NCBI GenBank assembly: GCA_958298945.1
Contig: OY282607.1
Location: forward strand, 77,058,868 to 77,122,867
Source: Atherix ibis
Taxonomy: Eukaryota > Arthropoda > Insecta > Diptera > Athericidae
Direction of reading: 5' to 3'
Length of the DNA: 64,000 nucleotides
Part shown: positions 25,376 through 36,014 of the stretch, one piece after another
Numbering within the stretch: the first letter of the stretch is position 1
How the letters are laid out: each line of letters starts with the position of its first letter
Program-made: the position numbers and the translations under genes
Notes under the pieces: generated by a model
What the model saw: the letters and a program-made list of their open reading frames with translations, nothing else
Told to the model about the DNA's origin: nothing
Database searches by the model: none

Positions 25376-27754
25376 TAATATATATACAAGATTACATAGA
25401 AAAAAATTAAAAAAGTCAGTTTTCATACTACTTTTAACATACTTTATACTCTATTATTTCATTGACTTTTCACCTATTAGTCAAAAAAGCTCAAGCCTTG
25501 GAAATCATATAAAAATCAATCCCTTCATATATTAAAATATATTGAAAAAAAGCAGTTATTATACAAAAATATTACAAAATATTAGAAAAGTTTAATACGT
25601 AAAAATTTATTTAAAAAATTTTTACGTTTAAAGTTAATTAAAAAAATTTATAGTATGTCAGCCAAATGGCCTGCGTTGCCATGATGCTGAGAATTTACTA
25701 CTAGAAATTATTTTTTTCTTTTTTTAAGTGTATAGTAAAAATGCTAACAAAATAATAGCATGGATAACGAATGTATTGTCTCTTTTTTATATTAATAATC
25801 ATATTTTGAATCTAAGCGCCACCTAACGCTCTCAAGCAATATACACATTTCATAAAAGCCTCCAAAAACCGATATAACATTCCCATTTGGATATGGGCGA
25901 AAAGTTATTTCGAAATTAATTTTTGTCACGCACAGCATTTATCAAGTTTGAATAATATCCTGTTGTTATTCATCCTATATAAGGGTTTGGACTGGTTTGG
26001 TTTACGTTAAGTTTTGCCACGTCCATAAATAATAAAAACTAATGAAGAAAAGATCCTTTTGGTATTAGCAATAGCTTTTCTTTAAGTAGTACAATTGTTT
26101 GGACTAATAAATAGACTAATTTGTAGAAATTCCAATGGGAGAACAGAGCCAACAAGGACTTTGCAATATTCATATATTCATACTCGTAGTTGCGTATTTA
26201 AAATTTATTTGTTGATTTGGAGAAAACTAAAAACTATTTAGTTTTAGATCTATTAACGATGGTAATCCTTCTTTGACGGGACTGCCTTATCTTATCTTTA
26301 AACTAAGTCCTTCGATTCAAATCCAGCTAAAATATTGCTGATTTATCCAATATATAATTCTCCAGCAAATTAATAGAATTCTTAGAAATGAACACATTTA
26401 ATCCCATCGATGGTTTTCAAATCCCCGGATGCCAATTATAAACTTTATTCCGTTGTATTCTTTGTTTGTTTTTTTTATGGCTTGTCGACTTTATGTCTGC
26501 AATTCTTGTCACAAATCTTAAGCCAATTATTATACGTAAGCAACAACAAAAATATACTATCAATCTTTCCCCATGAGTATGCTCATTGCATAAATATAAA
26601 TACTTCTGTTCTGGACATATTTCTAAGATGAATCGCCTTCATTTATTGCATAGTTTTTTTTAGAATTGTTTTATATATTATATTTAAATTTTCAATAAAA
26701 AATATCCCCTGCTTGCAAAAAGACTATTTCTTACGTACAAATATATATAAAACGAATAGGAGAGAAATTGAAGCGAATCGTCAGCAAGGTTATTTCAAGA
26801 ATTAATAAAAAATAAATATTGTGACAATATAGAATTTTATAGCCACATAAAAATAAAAATATTCCTGCATATTTTTTATTATTTTTGAATACTTTCCTTT
26901 TTGGGTATTAAAAAAAAGCTAACACAGGTAAACGTAAGGTATGTGTACTCAAGGAAATTGCCAATAAAAATTAAGTATTTCATTTTATAGGATGCAATAA
27001 GTTGAACAGTTAAGGTACTAACGAGATTACATTTTACTCTTTTCATTGCACTTTATTGAATGCGAGTATCCTGGTTGTTATATTTTTGACAGGTTCTCGT
27101 CTACGATGGCTTCTTTCAAGTATTTTTCTTTTAGTATAAATTAAAATCTTTTTAATTAGAAAATCTGCTTTTCTTCATTTATAAAATGTGATCATAAATT
27201 TTAATCCGATATATATAAAAAAGTTACCTTCTTGTGATGGCAAAAAATCTTTTAAAATTGCATACTTAAAAAGAAGCTTTTGAATATTTTTTTCGATATT
27301 AAATTGTTTCTATATAATGGGAGAGTGTTAACTTGATTTCACATATGAGCACTTATAAATTTTTAATAATAATTATTAATAAAAATAGGCTTGTCATATT
27401 ATTTTAAAATTTTTTGTACGAGTATATTCTTAATTTAATGTTAGCTTGCTTTTGTTTTCTCTTATTAATTTGACAGGTAAAGAAGATAGTTTTATGGCTT
27501 CTCTTTATTACAAAAATTATATTAATTTATCAATTATATTAATTAATTCATGATAACAATTAGTTCTGCATTTACTGATTGACTGTAAACTTTTCCTAAA
27601 TAATAATTATTCCTATTTATAGAATAATAATATCCAATTTTTGGAAAGTAAAGTTCAATAAAAGACATTCAAAATCTAGATTTTAATTATATTTTTATAT
27701 TAGTATATTGTATAAACCTTATTATTATGCATAAAATATTCAAATATCTATCAT

Positions 27755-28290
27755 TAGATTTCTGTTGCAGGACTCGATCCTTTTGATAAAATTTTAAGAA
27801 ATTTTTCGAAACATTTTACGCTGTAATTGGGGCTTCGGTCATTATTTGACGGAGGTGTTTTTTTAAATGCACTAAAATTTTAAGAAGACATCCATTAATA
27901 AGATTTTTTACATTATTTTATAATAAAATATCGAACGGCAGCAAATTTCTCGATCTTGAAGGCTAATTGACATCACCAAATTGTGAAATTACGCATACTA
28001 GGAACTTTTTACGCAATAAAGCTGCAATTTCCCATGTTGTATAGCTTGAAAGTAATACCTTATTGATATTACATATGGTCAAAATCAAAATGTTTAAGTT
28101 TAAAGCACATAGTGCTCAGTATTGAATGTAATGTCCTCTTCTTCTTTATTTTCAAAGCAATACAGGCCAATAACACTTTCTTAAATACAATGGCTTCTTC
28201 ACAGTCTCTTGCAAATTTTTATAGCCTTATATATAGCAAATTTGCTTATTCACATATCCACTCATCACTACAGAAAATTTGGTTCGAAAA
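27755..28290 (-). pseudogene. DDE_3-type transposase remnant, copy 3
   Basis: The minus strand shows SGYVNKQICYI (about 28235-28265), GLYCFENKEEDITFNTEHY (about 28110-28170; family GPYFFENxxG...VNSERY), FGDVN.PSRSRNLLPFDILL (about 27940-28000; family FGDVNWPPRSCDLTPLDYFL), LVHLKKHLRQIMTEA (about 27840-27880), and a C-terminal box at 27770-27785 shared with the copies at 35.1 and 48.1 kb. Many stops interrupt it. The QQDGATCHT block is essentially erased. Confidence 0.75.
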
Positions 28291-28294
28291 ATTA

Positions 28295-31195
28295 GCATTT
28301 AATTCTGTTGTTCTAGCACTCAAACTTCTATTGTTAAATAATCTATATTATATAAAATATAAAATGGCAAACTAAAATTAAATTAAAATTTGATTTTGAT
28401 TAATATATTTTATTAGCAAATATCAAATTATAAGGTTATACTTTTTAAACTATAAAATGGATAATCTCTTATGTACACATATTATATTTAAACATTGGAA
28501 GTGTGCTAATTTTGTAACTTCTTCACTATATTATATATAACTTTTTAAACTAAATTATAGCTAATCTATCTAAAAATATTCAATTATTACATTGCGTTTT
28601 TAACATGATGAATATAAAGGCTCTCTCATCTCCTAACTGCCGGTAAAATTTGCTAAAAACAATTTTTAATACAAAAGTACAAAAATATAGACAATTTCCC
28701 AAAACTTTCAAGTATACTTACGTAGTTTGTTTATATTCTAAATTTTTGGATGGTAGTTAATTTTTTATAGAGTTTTCCTCAAAACTTTTATTTTTCACAA
28801 AATTATTGTGCAAAAAATCATATTTTTAAATAAACATTTTGAAATAAAAAAATACTATATTTTGTAGGTAGATCTTTTCCCAGAGTTATACGTAAATTCA
28901 TAAATTCTAAGTCCCGTAATAACTCAAGCCATTTGGCGACAACTCAAGGGCACCTCAGCCATGTCATTAGCTGGATTCGAACCCAAGACTGCCACATTAT
29001 TGATGCATCTGTTTCAGGGTCACCACATCAAGGTTCCAAGCTACCGCCTAATTTTTATAAAATCATTGCCAAATTATATTTTGCATTCACTTCGGCTAGG
29101 ATTTTTTTCAATCACTATAAATTGTTCAGAAAAATAAAAGTTAAATTAAAAATTTTTAATAAAAATACACTGAAAAATAAACAAACCCTATTCTAAAAAA
29201 TTTAGTACCAAAAAAACTCTGGGCAAATTAAATCGAACTAAAATAACCACAACCATAAAATATGATCAACTCATATATAGTAATAAATTGTTTATAACAT
29301 AATATATAATCAATTTTGTCCTAATACCTATATGGAAGGCAAATGGTTGCAATTATTCATATAATTCTGCTACTAATTCACTTAACATAAATAATGAATG
29401 TCATCAGAAAGCCGTTATAACCAAGTCCAGAATGTTCAATAAAATCCAGAACGTTGATAATTGTAAAAAAGGACACTACAAGCATATAATGAATAAAATT
29501 TTTATGCCCCATAATTACGTATGCAGATTTATTGAATGGTTTTTTTCCATTAAATATCTTTTGAATAGCAAATTATAAATTCCACGCCAAGTTTTAGTGA
29601 CTAAAACTTCTCGACTTTACATTTTACAATGTTCTGTAATGGGGCACCATAATCGAGTTCTCTACTCATGCTTTGATCTATGTAAATATTCCCGCATGTT
29701 TGGTAGCCTCTTAATGTATTCCATGTAATTTTTCTATTCAACTACATATTATATCACAAATGTACATGCGTATTTTGTGAATTAAAAATTAATTACAAAA
29801 AAAGTATATGGTAGAAAAAAATTAATTATGCCCATAGATTGAATGTATAGAAATTAAAATGGCTTCATTAACAAATACAAAAGGAATAAAAACACAAAAA
29901 ATCAATGCTCCACAAATCGTGAAGACAAGATTGCTAGGACTCATTATTACTACAGGGAATAAAAAAGTAACTGTACTGACTTTTCGGGATTAGATAAGTC
30001 GCAGGGGAAATATTCTTGGAATACGAGCTCCTCTTACTATAGGCAAAGTTACTGTTTCCACAGCATTTATTTTCCATCCATTTAATCCGATCAGGAAAAC
30101 ATTACAAAAAGTAGTATAGATTGTCGTCAAAAGGAAAACCAACATAAAAATAATATAAGATCATTTCGTTAGAAAATAATTGAATGCTATTGAAACGATG
30201 ACAGTATAGTAAGTGTACATGGCAAGATATTTTCTATCTTCTCTTAAGCGAATAATGATATTATTAAGAAGATAAGTTGGAATTTTGTTCCTCATTTTTT
30301 CCCATTTGCTACAATATTTCATTCTATGATTAAAAATATTGTTGAAATTTTAGATTTTCCAAGCGACTATGTTCATTAAGTTTAAAAACATGAGCAATTT
30401 ATCAAATCCAATTTGACAAGTACAAGCAAAGGAGATTTTGATTAAATGATGAATTTATGTCGTTCTTGTACCAAAAATATATCCTGCTTGCTGATTTCAA
30501 AAAAGTTTTATACTTTTTATGTTTTTTTTTACAAATAAATTAACATTTAATCAAGTGAATCGATCAAAAACCATTTATTATCGAACTTTGCTCAGAAACT
30601 ACCCTTATTCGGTAATAAATATGAAGCAGAAGTTTTATTAGTTTTATTTATAAAATTGTCATCCAATGACGCTGAATTTTTACAATAAAAATGGCAAATT
30701 TGTAAATTTGAACAAATTTTCAATATTAAAGGAAGAATTAAAAATAATTAAACTAAATTTAAATTTTTTTAAAAGAAACAAATTGTCAAATTTTATATAA
30801 TATAAAATTAAAATAAGAGTTTCTTGGAATAAAATATAATGAATACTTTATAATTAATAATAATTAATAAATAGGATTGTATATAATGACAATGAAATTT
30901 GAAATATTAAATTTATAACTTGTTCAAAATTTGAAGTATTAAATTTTATATTATACAAAATGTATCTTTATTCTTAGACTATTAAGTTTGCATTGTGTAT
31001 GATACACTCAAAGTTTTTATGTAATTTCAATGGCCAGTTTATAATATTGCATAAGTTTTCATATATAATAAATTATTTGAGTGTTTTTACTATTATATTT
31101 ATATTTGAATACATAAGTTATTTTCCATTATATATTGATCTATAAACTAAAAAATTGAATTCTTTATAAAAAAAATAGTTTTATCAGCGTTGAAA
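28295..31195. other. AT-rich DNA, one possible SINE, otherwise nothing recognised
   Basis: The region is AT-rich throughout. A tRNA-like box pattern at about 28935-29060 is listed separately. No other domain or clear repeat was found. Confidence 0.45.
28935..29060 (-). repeat. Possible tRNA-derived SINE
   Basis: On the minus strand the word GGGTTCGAATCC (28973-28984) is a perfect match to a tRNA T-loop (RNA polymerase III B box). It lies in a patch of more balanced base composition than its surroundings. A candidate A box lies upstream but is weak, and no full cloverleaf forms. A tRNA-derived SINE is more likely than a functional tRNA. Chance is not excluded. Confidence 0.35.
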
Positions 31196-31199
31196 CATA

Positions 31200-31735
31200 T
31201 TTCCGGTTAAATAGTTTTATCAGCAAAGACAAGATTCCTTTAAAAAATTATTACATTTCCAAAAAGTTAACAGTTTTTTCTCTGGGGGCGAAATTTTTAA
31301 TGAAAACAAAAATTTTTTACATGTCTGCCAACACAGGGTGCATGTATAAAAGTTTCCCAAGACTTTTTGTCATAGTTCGGGCTGTATCTCATTTATAATG
31401 CTTATAATTTTGTCCTTCAACTCTACAATCTTATAGGGCTCATTAGTATAGAATTTATTATGCATATATCTACCAATAAAAGAGTCTATTTGACCTCGTC
31501 GTTTAATGGGATAATGCGTCCTGACAATTTTGTTCGCAATAAGACCATTGTTTCATGGGCTGTGTAACAGGTGGCATTGTCCTATATTGTCCTAGTCCAT
31601 GTTATTTAATTCAGGCCATACAAAGTTTGTTATCATTCTTAAATAAATGAGCCCCTTAAGGCGACCTAAACATATAAGATAGGTTAGATGGAATCGGTCT
31701 TTGGTTAGTTGTATGGACCAGTTATAGATGATTAG
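31200..31735 (-). pseudogene. DDE_3-type transposon, C-terminal half of copy 4
   Basis: The minus strand at about 31490-31620 reads NATCYTAHETMVLLRTKLSG and RIIPLN. This is the QQDGATCHTARETxxLLRxxFPGRIIS block, with the second catalytic Asp changed to Asn. The section 31200-31410 aligns with 15985-16340 and carries KVLGNF and the element's 3' flank. It belongs with 31995-32650, from which a LINE tail separates it. It is broken by stops. Confidence 0.7.
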
Positions 31736-31739
31736 ATTT

Positions 31740-31995
31740 TGTAGAGCATATTAGTTTGTTTTAAAAAATTAACAAGAAGACTTAGATAAGGAATGGGGGG
31801 ATAATAGAGGGAGTCTCATTAGAAAAGAAATGGTGGGTAAGGTGACATTTCGTTAGAAGATGAAGTTTGGAAACCATGCTCATTCCAACTGCGAAAAGAG
31901 CCCAAGTATATCCTATTAAAATTCTGAACAGTTTCCGCATCCAAAATATTGGTAAGGATATCTAGTAGACTGATTGGGCAATGGTTGCGTAATAT
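31740..31995 (-). mobile_element. 3' end of an RNase H-bearing LINE, copy 2
   Basis: On the minus strand PNQSTRYPYQYFGCGNCSEF and the sequence that follows align with the LINE tail at 51770-51965; both share TAGTAGACTGA-type and ATTAGTTTGTTTTA words. Only the last part of ORF2 and the 3' untranslated region are present, as usual for 5'-truncated LINE insertions. It lies between two parts of one DDE_3-type transposon, so it probably inserted into that transposon. Confidence 0.6.
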
Positions 31996-32650
31996 TTCAA
32001 AAGAATATAATATATCTACGAATTGCCAAAGGTGTCATTATTTATTTGGTTAGCAGGTGCGGCATTTTTGACGGGCGACGGAGTCTTTCCATCACCACTT
32101 CTGAAAATAGCGGGGACGGAGTGTTTCCACCACCAGTTGATCAGACTGCTCATTGCCCGCAACTCCCACTTCTTTCTCATTTTGAAAAAAATAAGGACCG
32201 ATAATGCCCCAATACCAAACGGCCTCTTTTTCGGAATTTCCAGATTTCTCCTGAATAATTTGTCGATTAGCTTTCGCCCACTAACGACATTTTTGTTTAT
32301 TCGCCGTTACAAAGAGATGAAAATTCTAAGAAGACGCTTTTTTTAGAAAGATCAGCATCATTTTCAAGTTGTTCAAGAGCAAAATCTGTTGCGATGGTTA
32401 AAACGGCGTCAATTCTTGTACACGTACGACAAGAATTTTGTAAAGATTTAAGCCAAAATCCAGCCATAAAATACAACATATTGTTGTACCAGATAGTAGC
32501 AAATGTTGAGAACGCCTTAAAATCGATAAAATTTGGTCTTCATCAATACTTGCCTGAACGGCAGGAAATTCTCGGTACTTCAACTGGATCTTTGTCTTGA
32601 TGATACACGAATATTATGTAAAGAAAGATCGCTTTCAAAACTGTACACAT
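31995..32650 (-). pseudogene. DDE_3-type transposase, N-terminal half of copy 4
   Basis: The best-preserved upstream part of this family in the window. Read on the minus strand: the helix-turn-helix region has QASIDEDQILSILRRSQHLL then GTTICCILWLDFGLNLYKI and VVRVQELTPF (32398-32583; family pattern SxAEDPxxSxRRRSQxLxLSxxTxxRILxxDLxLxPYKIQLxQELKP). A frameshift near 32395 leads to FALEQLENDADLSKKSVFLE (family WxLEQxENDPxFxxKIIFSDEAHF; the catalytic SDEAHF box has decayed). Next come ANKQKCR.W (family VNKQNCRxW) and AVWYWGIIGPYFFQNEKEV (about 32165-32225; family VTVWCGLWxGGIIGPYFFxN). The chain then runs into a small tandem duplication and the LINE tail. The DUF4817-like N-terminal name is from memory of related annotations. 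It is non-functional. Confidence 0.8.
32077..32136. repeat. Two-copy tandem repeat, 38-bp period
   Basis: GACGGAGTCTTTCCATCACC (from 32077) recurs nearly unchanged from 32115. It is a local duplication inside the decayed transposase. Confidence 0.65.
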
Positions 32651-32759
32651 TTCGATGAAGAGTGAGTACGCTAGGCCATAAATTGGAAAAAGTGCACGAT
32701 AAGTTGTATTAAGAATTATTTTGATAAAAAAATTGGATAATTTCCAAGCCTTGTGAGGT

Positions 32760-33180
32760 GTGTATCCTTTATTGAGAAAACCCTTATATATATTCTTGTG
32801 TAGGGTAAGTTAATGACAGTATATCTGTTTTTGTAGTGGTTTGTACGTTCTTCCTTTAATTTTTTCAATACTTCAATGAGAGTCAACATCGAACTTCTGT
32901 CGATATCTTTGTTGTTGATTAACGGTTGAGTTGCACTGTTCTTATAATTTTAAATAGTTAGCTGCGTCGGACTAGCGTTTATGATTTTTAGATGTTTTCC
33001 ATGTTTTCTCATTCGGTACTCCATCAACAAAATTTTTCTATTATGATCCGAAGTTGGCAAGGTTGCCATGTAATATGTTTTCATGTCACTTTTTTGTGCA
33101 TATGATTTTGGTTGCCCCAAATCGTCTGTTTATCATTTTGCCATTGACACTAAATTCATAGTTTCATAATTAGTACGTGA
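32760..33180 (-). pseudogene. Unrecognised coding-like run with stop codons
   Basis: On the minus strand from about 33120 to 32760, a single frame runs about 120 codons with only one stop. It reads LGQPKSYAQKSDMKTYYMAT, then LPTSDHNRKILLMEYRMRKH, later NNKDIDRSSMLTLIEVLKKL and KEERTNHYKNRYTVINLPYT. Amino-acid usage is balanced, unlike the F/L/I/K-dominated AT-driven frames nearby. The same frame continues upstream to 33180 after two stops. I do not recognise it. It precedes the DDE_3-type copy on the same strand, so it could be part of another transposon, a gag-like protein or a decayed host exon. Confidence 0.35.
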
Positions 33181-35095
33181 ATGTTTCATAATTAGTACGT
33201 GAACTCCATTTCCTTTACAAGGACCTTTTTTATAAATTGTTTGGATAATTTTTACGCGTTGGTCAACTTTGTATCACTCTAAAACTAAATAAATTTACAA
33301 AGACTCTTGGTGACAGGTACTTAAAAATAAATAAAGAAAAGCATGAATACCTTAGAAGTAGTTGTTGTCAAAAATTTGCATTACTATTGAATTACCATTC
33401 ATAAGTCTGCACGAAATGTTATTTTAATAAGACTACTGTACATGCTATAATTGATATATTTATGGAGGTTAAAAGTTAATAATTTGAGAATTTTCAGAAG
33501 TTAAGTTCATGTCATTTGATTGATGTATTAAAATAGAACAACCTTCAATGAAGTGGGTTTGATTTTAGTAAATTTACATTTGCAATTATTACTAGAAATG
33601 ATGAAAAAATATTATCAAATATGTGAAAAAAATTAAGAGGATAGAATTATAATTATTCAAAAAAAACTGTTTAAATTTCAGCATATTTATTTATAATATT
33701 TATTCCGTCTTTCAATACTTACTACTCTCTATGTCAAAATAATATGCTTTTAGAGCACAATAAATGATTTTTGTACCAAACAAATTTTTCTTTTATTAAA
33801 CATACTTGATATATATTCAAATGTAATTAATGTTTCCATTCCATTCAACTAATAGCATTGGTTCTTAAGAATAATTTCGTTATTTCATATTCATACATAT
33901 TAATCAAAATAGTACAGATTTTCAGCTTTCTACGAAAATTTCGCGAATTCCAATGATAAATGAATCTAACTTTTCTTTGTATGAAATGATAAATTATTTT
34001 CCAACAAGACTAGAAAAATTATATTTAACCATATTTACTCCAAATATTTACAAGAATATTACACATTATATTTACTTTCATATTTACTATTAATAAGCAT
34101 AAATCAATTTCTGAAAAAAAATCTTCATGAAAATTTCCTTTTCATTTTCGGATCTAAAAAACAACAATGTAGCAATTGGATTGAAAACTATTATAGTACA
34201 ATACAACACTGGATTATTTAATGTAAAATTTTATGATTAAAGTTCGTAAGCTTCCGTTAAAAATAATACACAAGATTGTTTCTAAAAATATTTCTCTCAA
34301 GAAGTTGTTTTGAGATATTCCAAAATTATGTTTAAATGGTTAATAAAACGCTGTCCTTGAAGATAGACAGACAGTATACGATTACAGATTTTCCTATTTA
34401 AACTTAAATTACATGAAATTCTAGTATAAATTATGGTTGGGTCTATAAACATAATTCAAATGTGTTAAAGCATGTGTGGCCGCGTAAGTCTCAGTTGGGT
34501 TAAAATTTCTACAAGATAAACAATATTTTATATATCAAGGGCATTTTGTTTATAGAAACTTTAATTTTAATCTAACTTAAATAAAATTAGATAATAAATT
34601 GTGATGTATTATAGTCTGTTATCACGAGTGTGTAGTTCCATCTAAACTTATATGAATAGCAACTGAAATAAGCTAACTTTATAAAATATATCCTTGCTAC
34701 AGAGAGTAGTATTCCTTGAATATAACAATATATTTTAGTTATGTTTAAATTAAATGTTACGTTCTTTCTATTTAGTGAGTAAACTTTAAATTGCGTTATT
34801 TTTAGACGCTCCTTTTATTTCGTTAGTATTTCAACAGAATTTTGCACTTAACTATTGAAATAATTAATTGATAATAAATATGAAATTTATAAAGTAAATC
34901 TTGTTTAACATTTGGAATAATATTTAGCATATATTAATAATAATAGCTTGAAATTTTTGCTTTAAAAGATGCAATTTGTAATTAAGGAAGTAAACTTAAA
35001 TAAAACATATTGACAATTGAGATTTTGATAATGTTTTTAATTTATTACAATGCTTTGCCATTATATAATAAATTATAATATTATTGAAGTTGTTT
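33130..35095. other. AT-rich DNA, nothing recognised except a small duplication
   Basis: A 22-bp tandem duplication lies at 33161-33203. The rest is AT-rich with no readable domain. Confidence 0.5.
33161..33203. repeat. Two-copy tandem repeat, 22-bp period
   Basis: GTTTCATAATTAGTACGTGA occurs at 33161 and again, identical, at 33183. Identity suggests a recent duplication. Confidence 0.85.
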
Positions 35096-35099
35096 CCAT

Positions 35100-35560
35100 A
35101 AGATGTCTTGTAGGACTCGATCCTTTTATGGTAATTTATGATAATTTGTTCGCACATTTGGTGTTGTAATTCAGCCGTCTCTTGACAAATGTTCGATTTT
35201 AAATGCCCTAATTTAAATATGATCTACGTTAACATGATGGCACAATCTTGGCGGCTAATTAGCATTACCAAATCTTGGATTGTAGTACCGTTCTTGTTAA
35301 AATTACATATCGATAAGATACAAATCTTTAGATTCAAGCTGAAAAAAGTCAGTTATCATACGGTCAAAGCGCTCAGAATAGATAGTCGCTTCTTCTTTAT
35401 TTTCAAAGAAATACGGGCCAATAACATCTATAGACCCAAACGCACACCAAAGAGTAATTTTTCGCAGATACATTGGATACTTCACAGTAAACTGTAGATT
35501 TTCTTAGTCTAAAACATGACAATCCAAGGTGTGTTCATCCAGCATCCAATTGGGATAAGC
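35100..35560 (-). pseudogene. DDE_3-type transposase remnant, copy 5
   Basis: The minus-strand open stretch 35303-35485 reads KYPMYLRKITLWCAFGSIDV then IGPYFFENKEEATIYSERFD and RMITDFFQLESKDLYLIDM. This matches PLHPxKVTVWCALxxxGVIGPYFFENxxG...SERYxxMITDFF of the family. It is the clearest stretch of that block in the window. Downstream the chain jumps to FGNAN.PPRLC (about 35240-35270), so the QQDGATCHT block is deleted. A C-terminal box at 35113-35127 is shared with the 27.8 and 48.1 kb copies. Confidence 0.85.
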
Positions 35561-35701
35561 AATTAAATTGGCAAATTTTAAACTAAATAAAAAATATTTT
35601 TAAAGATAAATATATTAAACAACTATCAAATAATGGGCCTGTGAGTCGACAGAAGTTTAACTTAAATTTTTAGAAATATTTAGAATATTTTCCTATTTAA
35701 T

Positions 35702-36009
35702 GCCTGGTATGCAGCTCGAGCGAAGATAAATTTTAACGCGATCTCCACTACTCTCTCATTTAGCGCAGCTAAACGAGAGTGAAACACAAACGTCAAAATT
35801 TAGCTAGCATTTATCTTTGATTATTGTTCCGTGCATTTAATTGTAGCGAAAACCAAAGTGAAATCGCGTGGAGACTTGTCAATGGAGACTTTGTTTTCAC
35901 TCTCGAGCTGCGTACTGCCCGGCGAAATCGTGAGCTAAATTTTTCGTTTTCGATTTAGCTAGCTAAAAATCGTATGAAAATTTATCTTAGCTCGAGCTGC
36001 ATACCAGGC
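35702..36009. mobile_element. 308-bp non-autonomous DNA transposon (MITE-like), cleanly bounded
   Basis: Terminal inverted repeats of 33 bp (35702-35734 and 35977-36009) differ at one position. They begin GCCTGGTATGCAGCTCGAGC. Both sides carry the same flank TTAAT (35697-35701 and 36010-36014), consistent with a TTAA or TTAAT target-site duplication. The interior is much richer in G, C and CpG than the surroundings and holds a 12-bp stem (35753-35764 with 35768-35779). There is no open frame, so it must have been moved by a transposase encoded elsewhere. A TTAA target fits piggyBac- or Kolobok-type elements, but the superfamily is undecided. No second copy is in the window. Confidence 0.85.
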
Positions 36010-36014
36010 TTAAT

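Larger units (their letters stand above)
24200..27750. other. AT-rich DNA carrying a TCAGCCAA repeat region
   Basis: Apart from the repeat region described separately (24640-25375), I see no gene. An isolated TCAGCCAAATGG word recurs near 25660. The open frame at 26410-26631 is short and matches nothing I know. Confidence 0.45.

Noticed and set aside
32023..32346. Plus-strand open frame of 107 codons
   Set aside because: It lies opposite the readable minus-strand transposase (IIGPYFFQNEKEV), so it is a shadow of that decayed gene.
35189..35497. Plus-strand open frame of 102 codons
   Set aside because: It is antisense to the clear minus-strand transposase block with IGPYFFENKEE.
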